Source of the DNA: Typha latifolia
Taxonomy: Eukaryota > Streptophyta > Magnoliopsida > Poales > Typhaceae
Length of the DNA: 64,000 nt
NCBI GenBank assembly: GCA_019914945.1
Contig: CM034102.1
Coordinates: 14,373,501 to 14,437,500 of the forward strand
Direction: 5' to 3'
Under the pieces are notes generated by a model. That model saw nothing but the letters and a program-made list of their open reading frames with translations, did not search any database and was not told the origin of the DNA. Positions 1-9,763 of this stretch are shown here, piece after piece. Position 1 is the first letter of the stretch. Every line of letters begins with the position of its first letter. The translations under genes and the position numbers were made by a program.

Positions 1-794
1 GGGAAGGTGGGTTGGCTGCCAGCCCCACTTTACCAAGACCCACATGAATGAATGCTCACCATAGTTGGCTACCTTAGCCTCCTTAGCTCTTAAGCTCTTA
101 ATAATAAGCGTAAGAACTGAGAATGTTGAAGAGCGTGTTTAAATGGTGCAAGTAGGCGGGAACAGGAAAACAAGAGCATGTTTTGTTGAGTGCTGGAGGA
201 GCTGTCTATTGTCTCTATGATGCCCCATGATGCTTAAATTTGTCAGGGAGCCATTGGAAGAGTTGAAGCTATAAATTAATGCTGTAAGATATTTTATTAT
301 TATTACTATTATTATTTGGTATTTTCTTTCTCTTGTATTGGGTCATTAATCCTATGATAGTGCTAGTCAGAGGAAATTTAATTAGGTGCAGATAGACATG
401 GGTAATCAATACTTGAATGACAAATATGCAATAACTTCAATTTTTTTTTTTTAATCTTTTCACTGCTCCAGAATCATACTTGTTCCTGCAAAGCTTCAGC
501 TTAGTCAGTACCCTACTCTGCTGCAGTTGTAAGGAGTTCTCCATACCCTAACATTTTTGCACATATATATAAATACATATATCAGTTGTTTTGAGGCTTG
601 AGATGTCAAAAACTTGAAACAAAAATGCTTGATAGAATAATACAATTACAAACATTTTCTCCTCAATTTGAGGGCCTCGATCATCATCCCCATTTAAGGT
701 CATTACTGAGACGGGCCAAAAGAACTCTAGCTTACCAATACTACTGTAACTATTCCACTGTTTCATCTTCATATCAACAGAGCTTTATGCCATT

Positions 795-1043
795 TCACTG
801 TGGATGAGACCTCCTATGTTTCAGTTCAGGGCATATTATTTCCCTCACAAAAGAAAAGTGGAAAGCTACTGCTACTACTGTTAACGAAGACAGGATGCCC
901 TTCAGCAGTAGATTCTGATATATAAGCAACAGGAAATGATTACTTGATTGTGCACGGTGAGCCTCTGTTCCTCTTGGACCTAAATGTCCTTCTAACGGAG
1001 GAGAGGAGGTGCTCTCATGCTCTACAGACCCTTCTTTAGTCAT
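795..1043 (-). CDS. Doubtful ORF, possible terminal exon of an unknown gene
   Basis: An 82-codon minus-strand frame ends in TGA. It starts with a polar stretch (residues 1-35) followed by a hydrophobic run around residues 36-66 that could be one membrane segment. I do not recognise the protein and see no clear upstream partner exon. An AG that could serve as acceptor lies just before the ATG, so it may be a last exon rather than a complete gene. It could equally be a chance ORF. Confidence 0.15.
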   Translation of the reverse strand: MTKEGSVEHESTSSPPLEGHLGPRGTEAHRAQSSNHFLLLIYQNLLLKGILSSLTVVAVAFHFSFVREIICPELKHRRSHPQ

Positions 1044-2857
1044 TACTGTCCTTAATAAAGTTTTGATTTGGACTTACAGTAATTAGGTTTGCTCTGGTAA
1101 ACAAAGAAAGATATTTAATGAAGTTACTAGCAAAATTCTATATGAATTTCAATTGCTTTCGTTTTAAAATTGAAATGGAATCTATCTAGTGCTGTTATTT
1201 AAAACAAGGCACGATTCATTCCATTATACTCTCGGGTGTCAATTAAGATGTCTAAAATATATATCCAAATGTTTTAAAATCAAATTGAATTTCTCAGCGC
1301 TTAAATGATTTCAAATAGCATTTGAAAAAAAATACATAATTTCAAATCAATTGAATGTCACATATTAGGGTTTTCAACTGATTAGATAAAGATTGGATAG
1401 TGTGATAAAAACATATCTACATCAATGTTTACTTTTCTGGACATTGGTACTTGATACTACATCCGTTCAATAGGAAATTAAGAATATAGATTCAGATCGA
1501 ATATCCAACATCCATAATGATATATTTAGTAATATTAATAAAATAGAATAAAATAATAGTACATAGGTTTCACATAAAAACGATAAAAGTAAAAAAAATT
1601 TTTAAAAAAAGGGTCTTATATATAATGGATATGGAGGTAGGACGAGAAACTCGGTATCGGGTCGGGTCAGGTTCCTGACAAAGATCCGATCCATAACCAT
1701 ACACCATCCCCAGGCTAGCGGGGAACACGTAGCAGCAGTACACGTAGAGGGAAAGGAGCGAATGATCACTTTCCCATGCTCCTCCGCTATGGACTCCAGT
1801 CGTGTCAACTAAAATCTCGTAACGTCATCCTACTAGATGCGAATAGATACGGGGGTGATGCAATGAGATGCATCCTATCCCCTTTTTGGTAGTAGTATTC
1901 ATGGGAGATTTGGTGGTCGATGGAGGAGTCCATATCAGCTATCGTCACCACCCCTCAGCTGCTTTAACCCGGTGGGAGGTCGCGGCACCGTCCCGGTGAC
2001 CGCGGGCAGATGGGTGGTGCGGTCACCAGATGTCACATTTTTTTTAATAAATTAAAAAAAAAGAGAAAATTTGGAGTCGGTTGCGATTCGGGTGGTTCGC
2101 CGGAGCACGATAGCGATGGGGGGATAGCGATAGTTGGGGAGATGCGTCTCTTTCCGATGGGTCACGGGGAGCGGTATACCGTGTACGATAGCCGCTTCTC
2201 GTGACTCGCGTGATGTTTTCGGACTATCCCCCACCGTTTGCAGTTTTGGACCACTGATAAGAGCTTAATTAAACTCAATCCTTATACTTTTAAGCAATGA
2301 TTAGATACTAACCAATTAGTTATAAAAATAATTTTATCTTTTTGATAAATTAAAGGGTATATAAGATATTTTACATATACGATTAGATTAACTGATAAAA
2401 AATTAAAAATTAAGTATTTTTTTATTATTATCCTTATAACGGTTTCCTTACTAATATGAGTGCCAACATCTACCAATTTATTATTATTTTTATTTTTTAT
2501 AAAAAATAAATAACTTAGAGAGAGAAATAAAATATGACTAATTTATCCTTATAATTTAGAAAAGTGGCTAATACTTTCAATTTATATGATCGGTACTTTC
2601 AATTAATATTACTTAATATTATTTAATTTTAACTGTTTAATTAGGAGAGAGAAATTAATAGTCCTTATTAAATTATTTGTCATACTTTTAATGACGGTAT
2701 AGTGATTCAATTGTAATTAATTTGTAAACCATAAGTGGGCAATCTATAAAGTAAGCCCATCTTAATATCTGATACCACGAGCATGCTTGCCCTTTAATCA
2801 CCTATAGAGTATAGACTAATCATCATATTGATATCATGTTAGCATTCTGTATCTACG

Positions 2858-3146
2858 TTTTGTTGCACAGATTATTTTTTGTTGACAACAACATTCAGAA
2901 ATATTATTTATATTAAGTAAAGCAGTACGAGTTTTGTCGCACATATTATTGTTCGCCCAGAAATGTTGTTTACATTAGGTAAAATAATACGAATTTTGTT
3001 GTACATATTATTCTCCGTTCTGAAAAAGAATTTAGTCAGAAACGTTGTTTATGATAGGTAAAATTAAATGAGTTCTGTTGCACACGTTATTCTTCGTCCT
3101 GAAAAAAATTCAGAAACATTGTTTATGATATCTAAAATGATACCAG
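2858..3146. repeat. Four degenerate tandem copies, unit about 62-79 bp
   Basis: Copies begin near 2858, 2932, 2994 and 3073. Each opens with a TTTTGTTGCACATATTATT-like segment and continues with CAGAAA-GTTGTTTATGATAGGTAAAAT-like sequence. Differences are point changes and short indels, so the array is old. No ORF crosses it. It may be a repeat inside a decayed transposon or a small local expansion. Confidence 0.7.
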
Positions 3147-4024
3147 CCATTGCCTGATAGATTTACAGTTTAGTAATATAAGGTTATATATGTTGAATAA
3201 ATTTGATGATGGAGTACTTTTTAATTTGTCATGGTTATTGATGTAGCTTAGTTATTATAGATTAGAATATACCAGTAACTAGATAGGAAGATTGAAAAAG
3301 GAATATTCATTCAATCCATTATCTTATTAGATACTGTGCTTGGGATTAATTTGAAACACAAAACATTGACATCCTTAATTATCTATCACAAAACGAACTC
3401 ATGTGCAAATTTGTATCGCACTAAGAAATAGAGAGTATAAATAGATATCCTGTCACATGACTAACATGAATAACGCTCATTCACTCAGCCATGAACTATT
3501 AAATAAACTTCTTCACCTGGTATGAAGTTCTTGATTTTATTTCTATTGATTGATTGTATGGAGAAAAGTCCAAATAATAAATTCGCAATTCATTCATTGA
3601 GGAACAAAATTAGATGCATTCATCGTGTTAACTTTGAACGTTTCTACCTGTATCGGTTTTTTTTTTTTAAATTTCTTAACCAGTATCGATTCTCGATCCA
3701 ATGCAACGACGTTTTGGACTGCGTTTTAACTATTTTTTTAATTTTTTTATTACAGTAGTTAGCCAATTAACCGTCAGAGTTTTACCGACAGGTAGTAGCC
3801 CGCGGTCAGTGACGCAGGGGTGGGGGGTAAGTTGGTATAAATTTACCCGGGGGTGAAAGAAACGAGAAGGGGCAGTAATTATCTCTATCTTTTATAGTCG
3901 TTAGACTCGCAAGGACAGTTTCGTCCGTAGCCGGTCAAACTCGCAGCCCCCTCCTTAGCTCGAAGGGCGTGTGGGTCCTCTGACTCCCCACGAAAAAGCC
4001 CGCGAGAAAATTTTCCTACCAGGA

Positions 4025-4026
<2 letters not shown>

Positions 4027-4103
<77 letters not shown>
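4027..4103. repeat. (CT)n microsatellite, about 38 units
   Basis: A nearly perfect CT dinucleotide run lies about 185 bases upstream of the LONGIFOLIA-like ATG at 4289. CT-rich runs are common in plant promoters and 5' leaders, so it may fall in the promoter or the untranslated leader. Its length makes it likely to vary between individuals. Confidence 0.95.
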
Positions 4104-4105
<2 letters not shown>

Positions 4106-4288
4106 GCGCACGAACTCCTAAAACAAAAAACCTCCTACAGAACCCGTTCGCCATTGGGATAAAGTTTGAGGGGTACTCAAGTCATTTAAGCCTCGGCACC
4201 GCTTTAAAATCGCCTGCTCAAGGCTCGCGTGAGGGAAAACAGAGGAGAGAAGCAGGAGAGAGGGGGCAGAGGGGACTTACCGGAGAAG

Positions 4289-7062
4289 ATGACGCCAGGG
4301 GTAGTACGGGAAATTGGCGATGAGGAGAACCTCGAGAGGGAGATCGAGAAGCAAATGGGTTGCATGGCTGGGTTCCTCCAGCTCTTCGATCGGAACCAGA
4401 TTCTCGCCGGGAAACGCATCTACTCTACCAGAGCTCCTCCTTCCTCCACGGTTGGTCTCTGTTTCGTCGTGTTCCTGTGTTGGAGATTGGATATTTATGC
4501 GATTTTTAGTTGTTTCTTTTTTGTTGAGGATTTCTTACCTTGGTTTCGTTGGATTCAGGTCGGGGGATCGACATCGCCATCGGAGAGATCTGAGGCTTCT
4601 GTGAGCCAAAGATTTCCTTCGCCTGCGGCGTCTCCGGATGCAATGGCGAGGCCATTGCTTCCGCTCCCGGTGTTCGACTTCAAGGATGGGACGAGAACTC
4701 CATGGAAATTTCGAGAATCCCCCAGGCTCTCCCTCGATAGCCGAGCCGTCGTGGACGCGAAGGGAAAGCTCCGCCCTCGCGAGATCCGTACGACGGCGGT
4801 GGCGGCCACTAACTCAGAGGAAGACGAGATGGAGAGGCAGAGGAGGTCGCCAAGCGTAGTGGCGCGGCTAATGGGACTCGATGCGCTACCTTGCGCTGTT
4901 GGTGCAGAGCTGTCCAAGCCGGTTGAGCTCCGGAGATCCGCGTCAGAGTCCAGAGTTCCCCGAGATCCCTCGTACTATCGCTTCGTGGACCCGAGTTCAT
5001 TCCAGAAGTTTCTGCCGGAGAACCACAGGTCGCCCGATCCAGTTAGGGTTTTCCAGAAGTCGGATCCGGCTCCGAGAACTTCATATCCGTCGCTCCAGAG
5101 GAAAAGCTGCTTTGACGCCGAGGACTTCTTTCCGGATCCAAAGCGAACCGATTCCATCACGCTTTACGGCGAGATCGAGCGCCGCCTCCGGATGCGAGGG
5201 ATTGACGAGCCAGCAAAGGATCTGGAGACGTTGAAGCAGATCCTTGAGGCGCTCCAGCTCAAGGGCCTCCTCCACTCCAGGCCGCCCGCTCGCCAGATCG
5301 ACCTCCGCCGCAACCTCGTATACGACCGCGACCCTTACCCTAATCGTCGCCGGAGTTTCGGCGATTCTCCAATCGTTGTCATGAAGCCCGCTCCCAAGCC
5401 GCCGCGGCGCCAAATCAGCGAGCCGGTTGCTCGCCGAAGTCCCATTAGGAGTAGCAATGAAAGGAATCGGAGTCCGAGGTCGCCAGATCCAAGCTCGCCG
5501 GTGAGGCGTAGGTCGTTAATAAATGCGGACTCGCAAAAGAATCCCCAGCCCCAGCGGAGGATCTCATCCGTCCATTCTCCGAAGACCAGCCCTAAGAGGA
5601 TAGGACAGGATCCCCTGGCCGTCCGATCGCCGAGGAATCGGAGAGCGACACCAGATAGGGTGCGCTCACCAGCGGAGGACGACATGTCCGATAGCAGCAT
5701 CAGCAATTCCGATTTCGAGGTATTAATTCAATCGATTCCTTTTCTTAAAATTAACAAGTCCTTATAAGAAATGAAATGAACGGTGGAGTTGTGATGCAGA
5801 GGTCGACGACGGAGGACTACAAATCAGGGCGGAGTTTATTAGAGCGGTGCGATAAGCTCTTGAGCAGTATAGCCGCAATGACGGCGGCGGAGCAGGTTAC
5901 CGCGGTGGACCAGCAGCCGAGCCCAGTGTCGGTGCTCGACTCGTCCTTCCTCGGCGACGAGAGCTCGCCTTCTCCCGCTACGAAGCGCGCGATCGACTTC
6001 AAAGGTATGAACCCAAAAACCGCAGCCTTTTGGCTTTTGACCCACGTTAGCATTCCTGACAGCTAACGCGTGCTTTTTCTAACCTACTCACCCATCGCGC
6101 ATCTTAGTCGGGTTCCTCATCACCTGTCTAACTTCACCCTACTAGTCTAGGCGCATTTTAGCAACGTTGTTGATGAAAGTTCCTTTCGCCGCTGTTCTCG
6201 TTGGAATTCGGGTGTTGGCGAGTGCTATCGTAGGCTAGATAGCGCAGGCTAGCATAACATGTGGCTTTTTCATGCCCAGCTGTCGGCGCATCTTAGCAAC
6301 GCTCCTTTTTAAGTTCCTTCGATCTTTTAAACCCACAGTGGAGAAAGATTTATGTAGCCGCAGTTCACGCTAGTGTCGTGACATAGGCAAATGCTAACGT
6401 AGGCGGATAGAATAATATTACTACTGTAAATTTCGTAGTAATAATTATAAATCTTTTCGTGTTCAATAGATAAATTGGTGGATTGGGAGGAGGACCACTG
6501 GAGCCAAGAAGCGAGAACCATCGGATCAGAGGATTTCTATGATGGACCCGAATCTGACGACCCTGATTACCTCTACGTGTCCGAGATCCTCCGTGCGTCC
6601 GATCGATGCGGGGCCCACTCAGCTGCCTACGCGCATCTCGAGAAGCGCCAGGACCGATCGCCCGCTCCCACGTGGCTGCACCGCCGTCTCCTCCTCGACA
6701 CCGTCGCCGAGATCCTCGACCGCGCCCGCCACGTGTCCCCCTGGGATGCCTTCGCACGTGCCAGATCCCTCTCCTCTCCGGCCCACCCAGCCGGCCGGCC
6801 GCTCGCGCGGCGCGTCTGGGCGGAGCTCCGCCGGATCCAGGAACCCGTCGCCGCCGACGACCTCAACGACGTCACGTGCGGCGCCATCCGCAAGGACATG
6901 ACCGCGGACCTCGGGTGGTCCCACCCCTCTGCCGAGCTCTCCGACGCTGTGCTCCACATCGAGCGGCAGATCTTCAAGGATCTCGTCGCGGACGCCATCC
7001 GCGACCTCGCTGACGTGTCGTCCGGGCCCCGCCTCCTTTCCCGCCGCAAGCTCGTCTTTTAA
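4289..7062 (+). CDS. LNG: LONGIFOLIA/TRM-like protein (706 aa)
   Basis: Plant-specific TRM-family protein; in Arabidopsis LNG1/LNG2 promote longitudinal cell elongation and associate with microtubules. Exons: 4289-4450, 4559-5719, 5800-6004, 6470-7062, joining in frame to 706 residues. Visible family marks: an N-terminal block with GCMAGFLQLFDR (residues ~24-35), VARLMGLDALP (~153-163), PSPVSVLDS (~481-489) and a C-terminal DUF4378-type region (~510-706). The middle is Ser/Pro/Arg-rich and probably disordered. The first ATG of the frame is 4289; the frame is open upstream only through non-ATG codons. Intron 1 (108 bp) is a multiple of three without a stop. The protein is shorter than the Arabidopsis LNGs. 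Family assignment is firm; one-to-one orthology is not tested. Confidence 0.9.
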
Positions 7063-8089
7063 AATTTTAATTTCCCAAACGAGTATATTCCCAGTGCTTA
7101 TAGCTTAATCGGATCAATGTATAATTAACGGTCTTAAAATATCGAATGATGGATTCAACGGCTCTGATCTGGTAGCGAGAGCGGTGTACATAGGCTCCAC
7201 CACTTCACGTGGTACATTCTAAAATATCCGCAGAGAGATAAGAACTACTTGGGCCCAGAATTAAGTGAGAGGCAGGTGAGTTTGCTATACTTGCTTTCCT
7301 AGGTGGCAAACTGCAAAAGCTTATCTTATTGGGATTTTGGTAGTAGTCATAGACCCCACGCACGTAAGAGATTTCTCTTGGGTTTTCTATCATCGGTGTA
7401 GCAAGATTAGGTCCACCGCGTATCAGAATGGCGTACTAGTGTGAGTCTTGAGGGTGGGCTTCGCAGGCTTTGTTTCCATAGAAATGGAAGTGGGATTGAG
7501 AGCAAAGGGGAAGGTGGTTGCGTATGGTCTATTTTTTGCCTGGGCTGTTTCGGTCCACATAATTGTTTCTCTAGTTTTTTCTGAACCATAAAGGGGGGGT
7601 TGAATTGATCACTTAAATCAAAGAGGATAACAAACGAGACGTACATCAAATAACAACTTGACATAATTCATATGCCAAAGTGGACCTTATCTTATGTCCT
7701 CTATCCGGAGGTCGGTAAAATCTAATCAACTATCAGAGTGCACCTTAGCCGTAAAAAGAGGCTTCGTTACGGAGATGACGACCAGCCCAGCCACTTGCAT
7801 AGCTCAACTAGCTTATGGACTCATCCTAGTAGATGTAGACAAACCACCGCTAACGCTCTCTCCGAGACTGCTCATCCCTGCCAACGCTCATAAACATGCA
7901 TGGGTAGCTTCATTGGGAACTAGACCTTGTCCGTATCTTCATTCTTGCTCTCGAAAAGACTAACCATTACGTACACGAGTACTATAAACAATGCCCAAAT
8001 GTTTTGGATCTCATTGTTTCATAAGACTTCGTCCAAATCTCTAGTGTGCATTGGACTCATTTGGAATTAGATGGACTTATAGACTCCAT

Positions 8090-8730
8090 TAGGGGGTGTA
8101 AACGAGACTAGCTTGATCGAGCCTGGCTCTAATCAAGCTTGGATTGAAATTAATTTTAAGCCTGTCTTTGTGATCAAGCTTGAATTAAAATAATTTCAAT
8201 CCGAGCCAATTTCGAGCTTAAACGAGCTACTTAATTAGCAATTTCAAGCCTTATCAATTTTAAATCATTTTCGAGCCTGAGCAAGCTTGAATTAATTTAG
8301 GCTTGAATCAAGCTTGAAATAAAATCTAATTCAACTATAAAGATATAAATATTACCAAAATATAAATTACAAGCAACAAAGATAAATGGGTTAGAAAACT
8401 ACAAGGAACCAAAATATAAATTATAAGTAACAAAGATAATTGTGTCAAAAAACTACAAGCAATCAAAATATAAATTACAAATAATAAAGATAATTGTGTC
8501 AGAAAATAATGGTTGAAATTCTGAACTGGTAAAAGAGTTTTGATCTGATGGTTCATATTAATTTGATATTACTCATATTATATATATATATATTCGAGCC
8601 TTATTGAGCCGGCTTGGGATCAAGCTTGGCTCGAATTTAATTTCAAGCATAGTTTTAATAATCAAGCTCGGCTCAGCATATTTTTGAGCCGAGCTTAATC
8701 GAGCATAGCTCAATTATTTTGACAGCCCTA
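8090..8730. mobile_element. hAT-type non-autonomous element (MITE-like), copy A
   Basis: Ends are inverted: the left starts TAGGGGGTGTAAACGAG and the right, read in reverse, starts TAGGGCTGTCAAAAT. Flanks are GACTCCAT (8082-8089) and GACTCCAC (8731-8738), an 8-bp target duplication with one mismatch, as expected for hAT. Both subterminal parts are packed with GAGCC/GCTCG/AAGCTTG motifs; the centre is AT-rich with three degenerate ~60-bp tandem units (about 8340-8500). No transposase is present. Copy B lies at 38858-39345. Confidence 0.75.
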
Positions 8731-8823
8731 GACTCCACATCTCCTACTTTTCCTACATATCATCCACCTTGAGAACCAAGCAACACTTTAGTGGATTTTC
8801 CTTTTGCATTTTGGTGGAGCTAA

Positions 8824-8826
<3 letters not shown>

Positions 8827-8865
<39 letters not shown>
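8827..8865. repeat. (CT)n microsatellite
   Basis: A run of about 19 CT units between the hAT-type element and the EF-hand gene. Confidence 0.95.
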
Positions 8866-8867
<2 letters not shown>

Positions 8868-9314
8868 GCCAATTAATGGGGCCATTAAAGTTAATTGCTT
8901 AGATCCGTAATTGAACAGGTCCAGGTCTTTAAAATGTCACATAGATGATTAAATTTTGATGGTCGTCTTCTTCCAGTTTTTGTCATGCTTCCTTGGTGTT
9001 TAGTAGAAGGTCTATTTTGGAAGTTGGCTGGCTATTAAAGTCGTAAGAATGATTCAGACCAGTGAGAGAGGACATACGAACAAATCATCTATTTATATGT
9101 CGTTTATTATCACCACCACATGGGTTGAAATATATAGCGTGATTAGATTTGGATCAAACTAACATATTCAATTTGGCTTAAAGATTAAGAATTCGTGTAT
9201 ATATATTAATAAAAAGAAGAGACAGAGCTGCGAAGGTCATGATCGTAGATTTTGATCAACAAGAGTACGTAGTTGGACAATGTCAACTCTAAGAAAGTTT
9301 TTCTTTGAGCGTTA

Positions 9315-9567
9315 ATTACATTTGGACTTTAGACCATTTGAACTATTATCTAATTTTCATACGCGTACATAAAAAAATAAATAAATAAATAAATATTTTA
9401 CTCTTAGATTTTTTCTATTTCATTTTTATTAATAAAGGTAAAACGGTCAGGCATGTAAAATTAATCATGTGAGGAGTTTTACATAGTATGGGGATTAAAG
9501 TGCCACAAAAAATAAATTGAGGAGTCTAATATGAAAATGTGCAATAGTTCAGGTGTCTAAATGTAAT
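9315..9567. mobile_element. MITE-like element with long imperfect terminal inverted repeats
   Basis: The left end reads ATTACATTTGGAC, then TTTGAACTATT and ATTTTCATA. The right end, reverse-complemented, reads ATTACATTTAGAC, TGAACTATT and ATTTTCATA. The repeats span about 45 bases per side with small indels. The element is 253 bp, AT-rich, without an ORF, and is flanked by TA on both sides. A TA or TAA target duplication fits; the superfamily cannot be decided from this. Confidence 0.6.
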
Positions 9568-9763
9568 TATCCTTTGCATTAATTAATTAGGCGTCAAATT
9601 GACGTGGGGCTTAAACTATAGTACAAGAATTAGCTGTGTAATTATTGGGCTATTTCTAAGGCCCATTAGGCCTAGTCAATCAAAAGCCTCTCTATAACTA
9701 TTTCAACACAAAGGAATAGAAAGAAGTCTCCTGTCCTCCCCCTCCCTTCTCTCTTTCTTCGAA

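Larger units (their letters stand above)
1..4288. other. Left intergenic region, no firm gene
   Basis: No coding region here can be tied to a known family. The stretch is mostly AT-rich. It holds a doubtful minus-strand ORF (795-1043), a GC-rich block (about 1620-2240), a degenerate tandem repeat (2858-3146) and a long CT microsatellite (4027-4103) just before the LONGIFOLIA-like gene. The last ~90 bases, purine-rich and without ATG, are probably the 5' leader of that gene. Confidence 0.6.
7063..9763. other. Intergenic region with transposon remnants
   Basis: Between the LONGIFOLIA-like and EF-hand genes there is no supported gene. An 89-codon ORF at 7694-7963 has no recognisable domain. The stretch holds a hAT-type element (8090-8730), a CT microsatellite (8827-8865) and a TA-flanked MITE-like element (9315-9567). 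Close to the next gene, GGCCCA/TGGGCT boxes (about 9646-9665) resemble plant site II promoter elements. Confidence 0.6.

Noticed and set aside
2858..3146. Repeat array as a CRISPR array
   Set aside because: The units are degenerate, the spacers are not distinct, and this is a plant nuclear genome.
4229..5767. A single 512-codon ORF as an intronless gene
   Set aside because: It begins at GTG, reads through the 108-bp intron 1 and runs past the exon 2 donor at 5719. The LONGIFOLIA-like model with four exons explains it better.
7694..7963. 89-codon ORF between LONGIFOLIA-like and EF-hand genes
   Set aside because: No recognised motif, no splice partners, and it lies in transposon-rich intergenic DNA.
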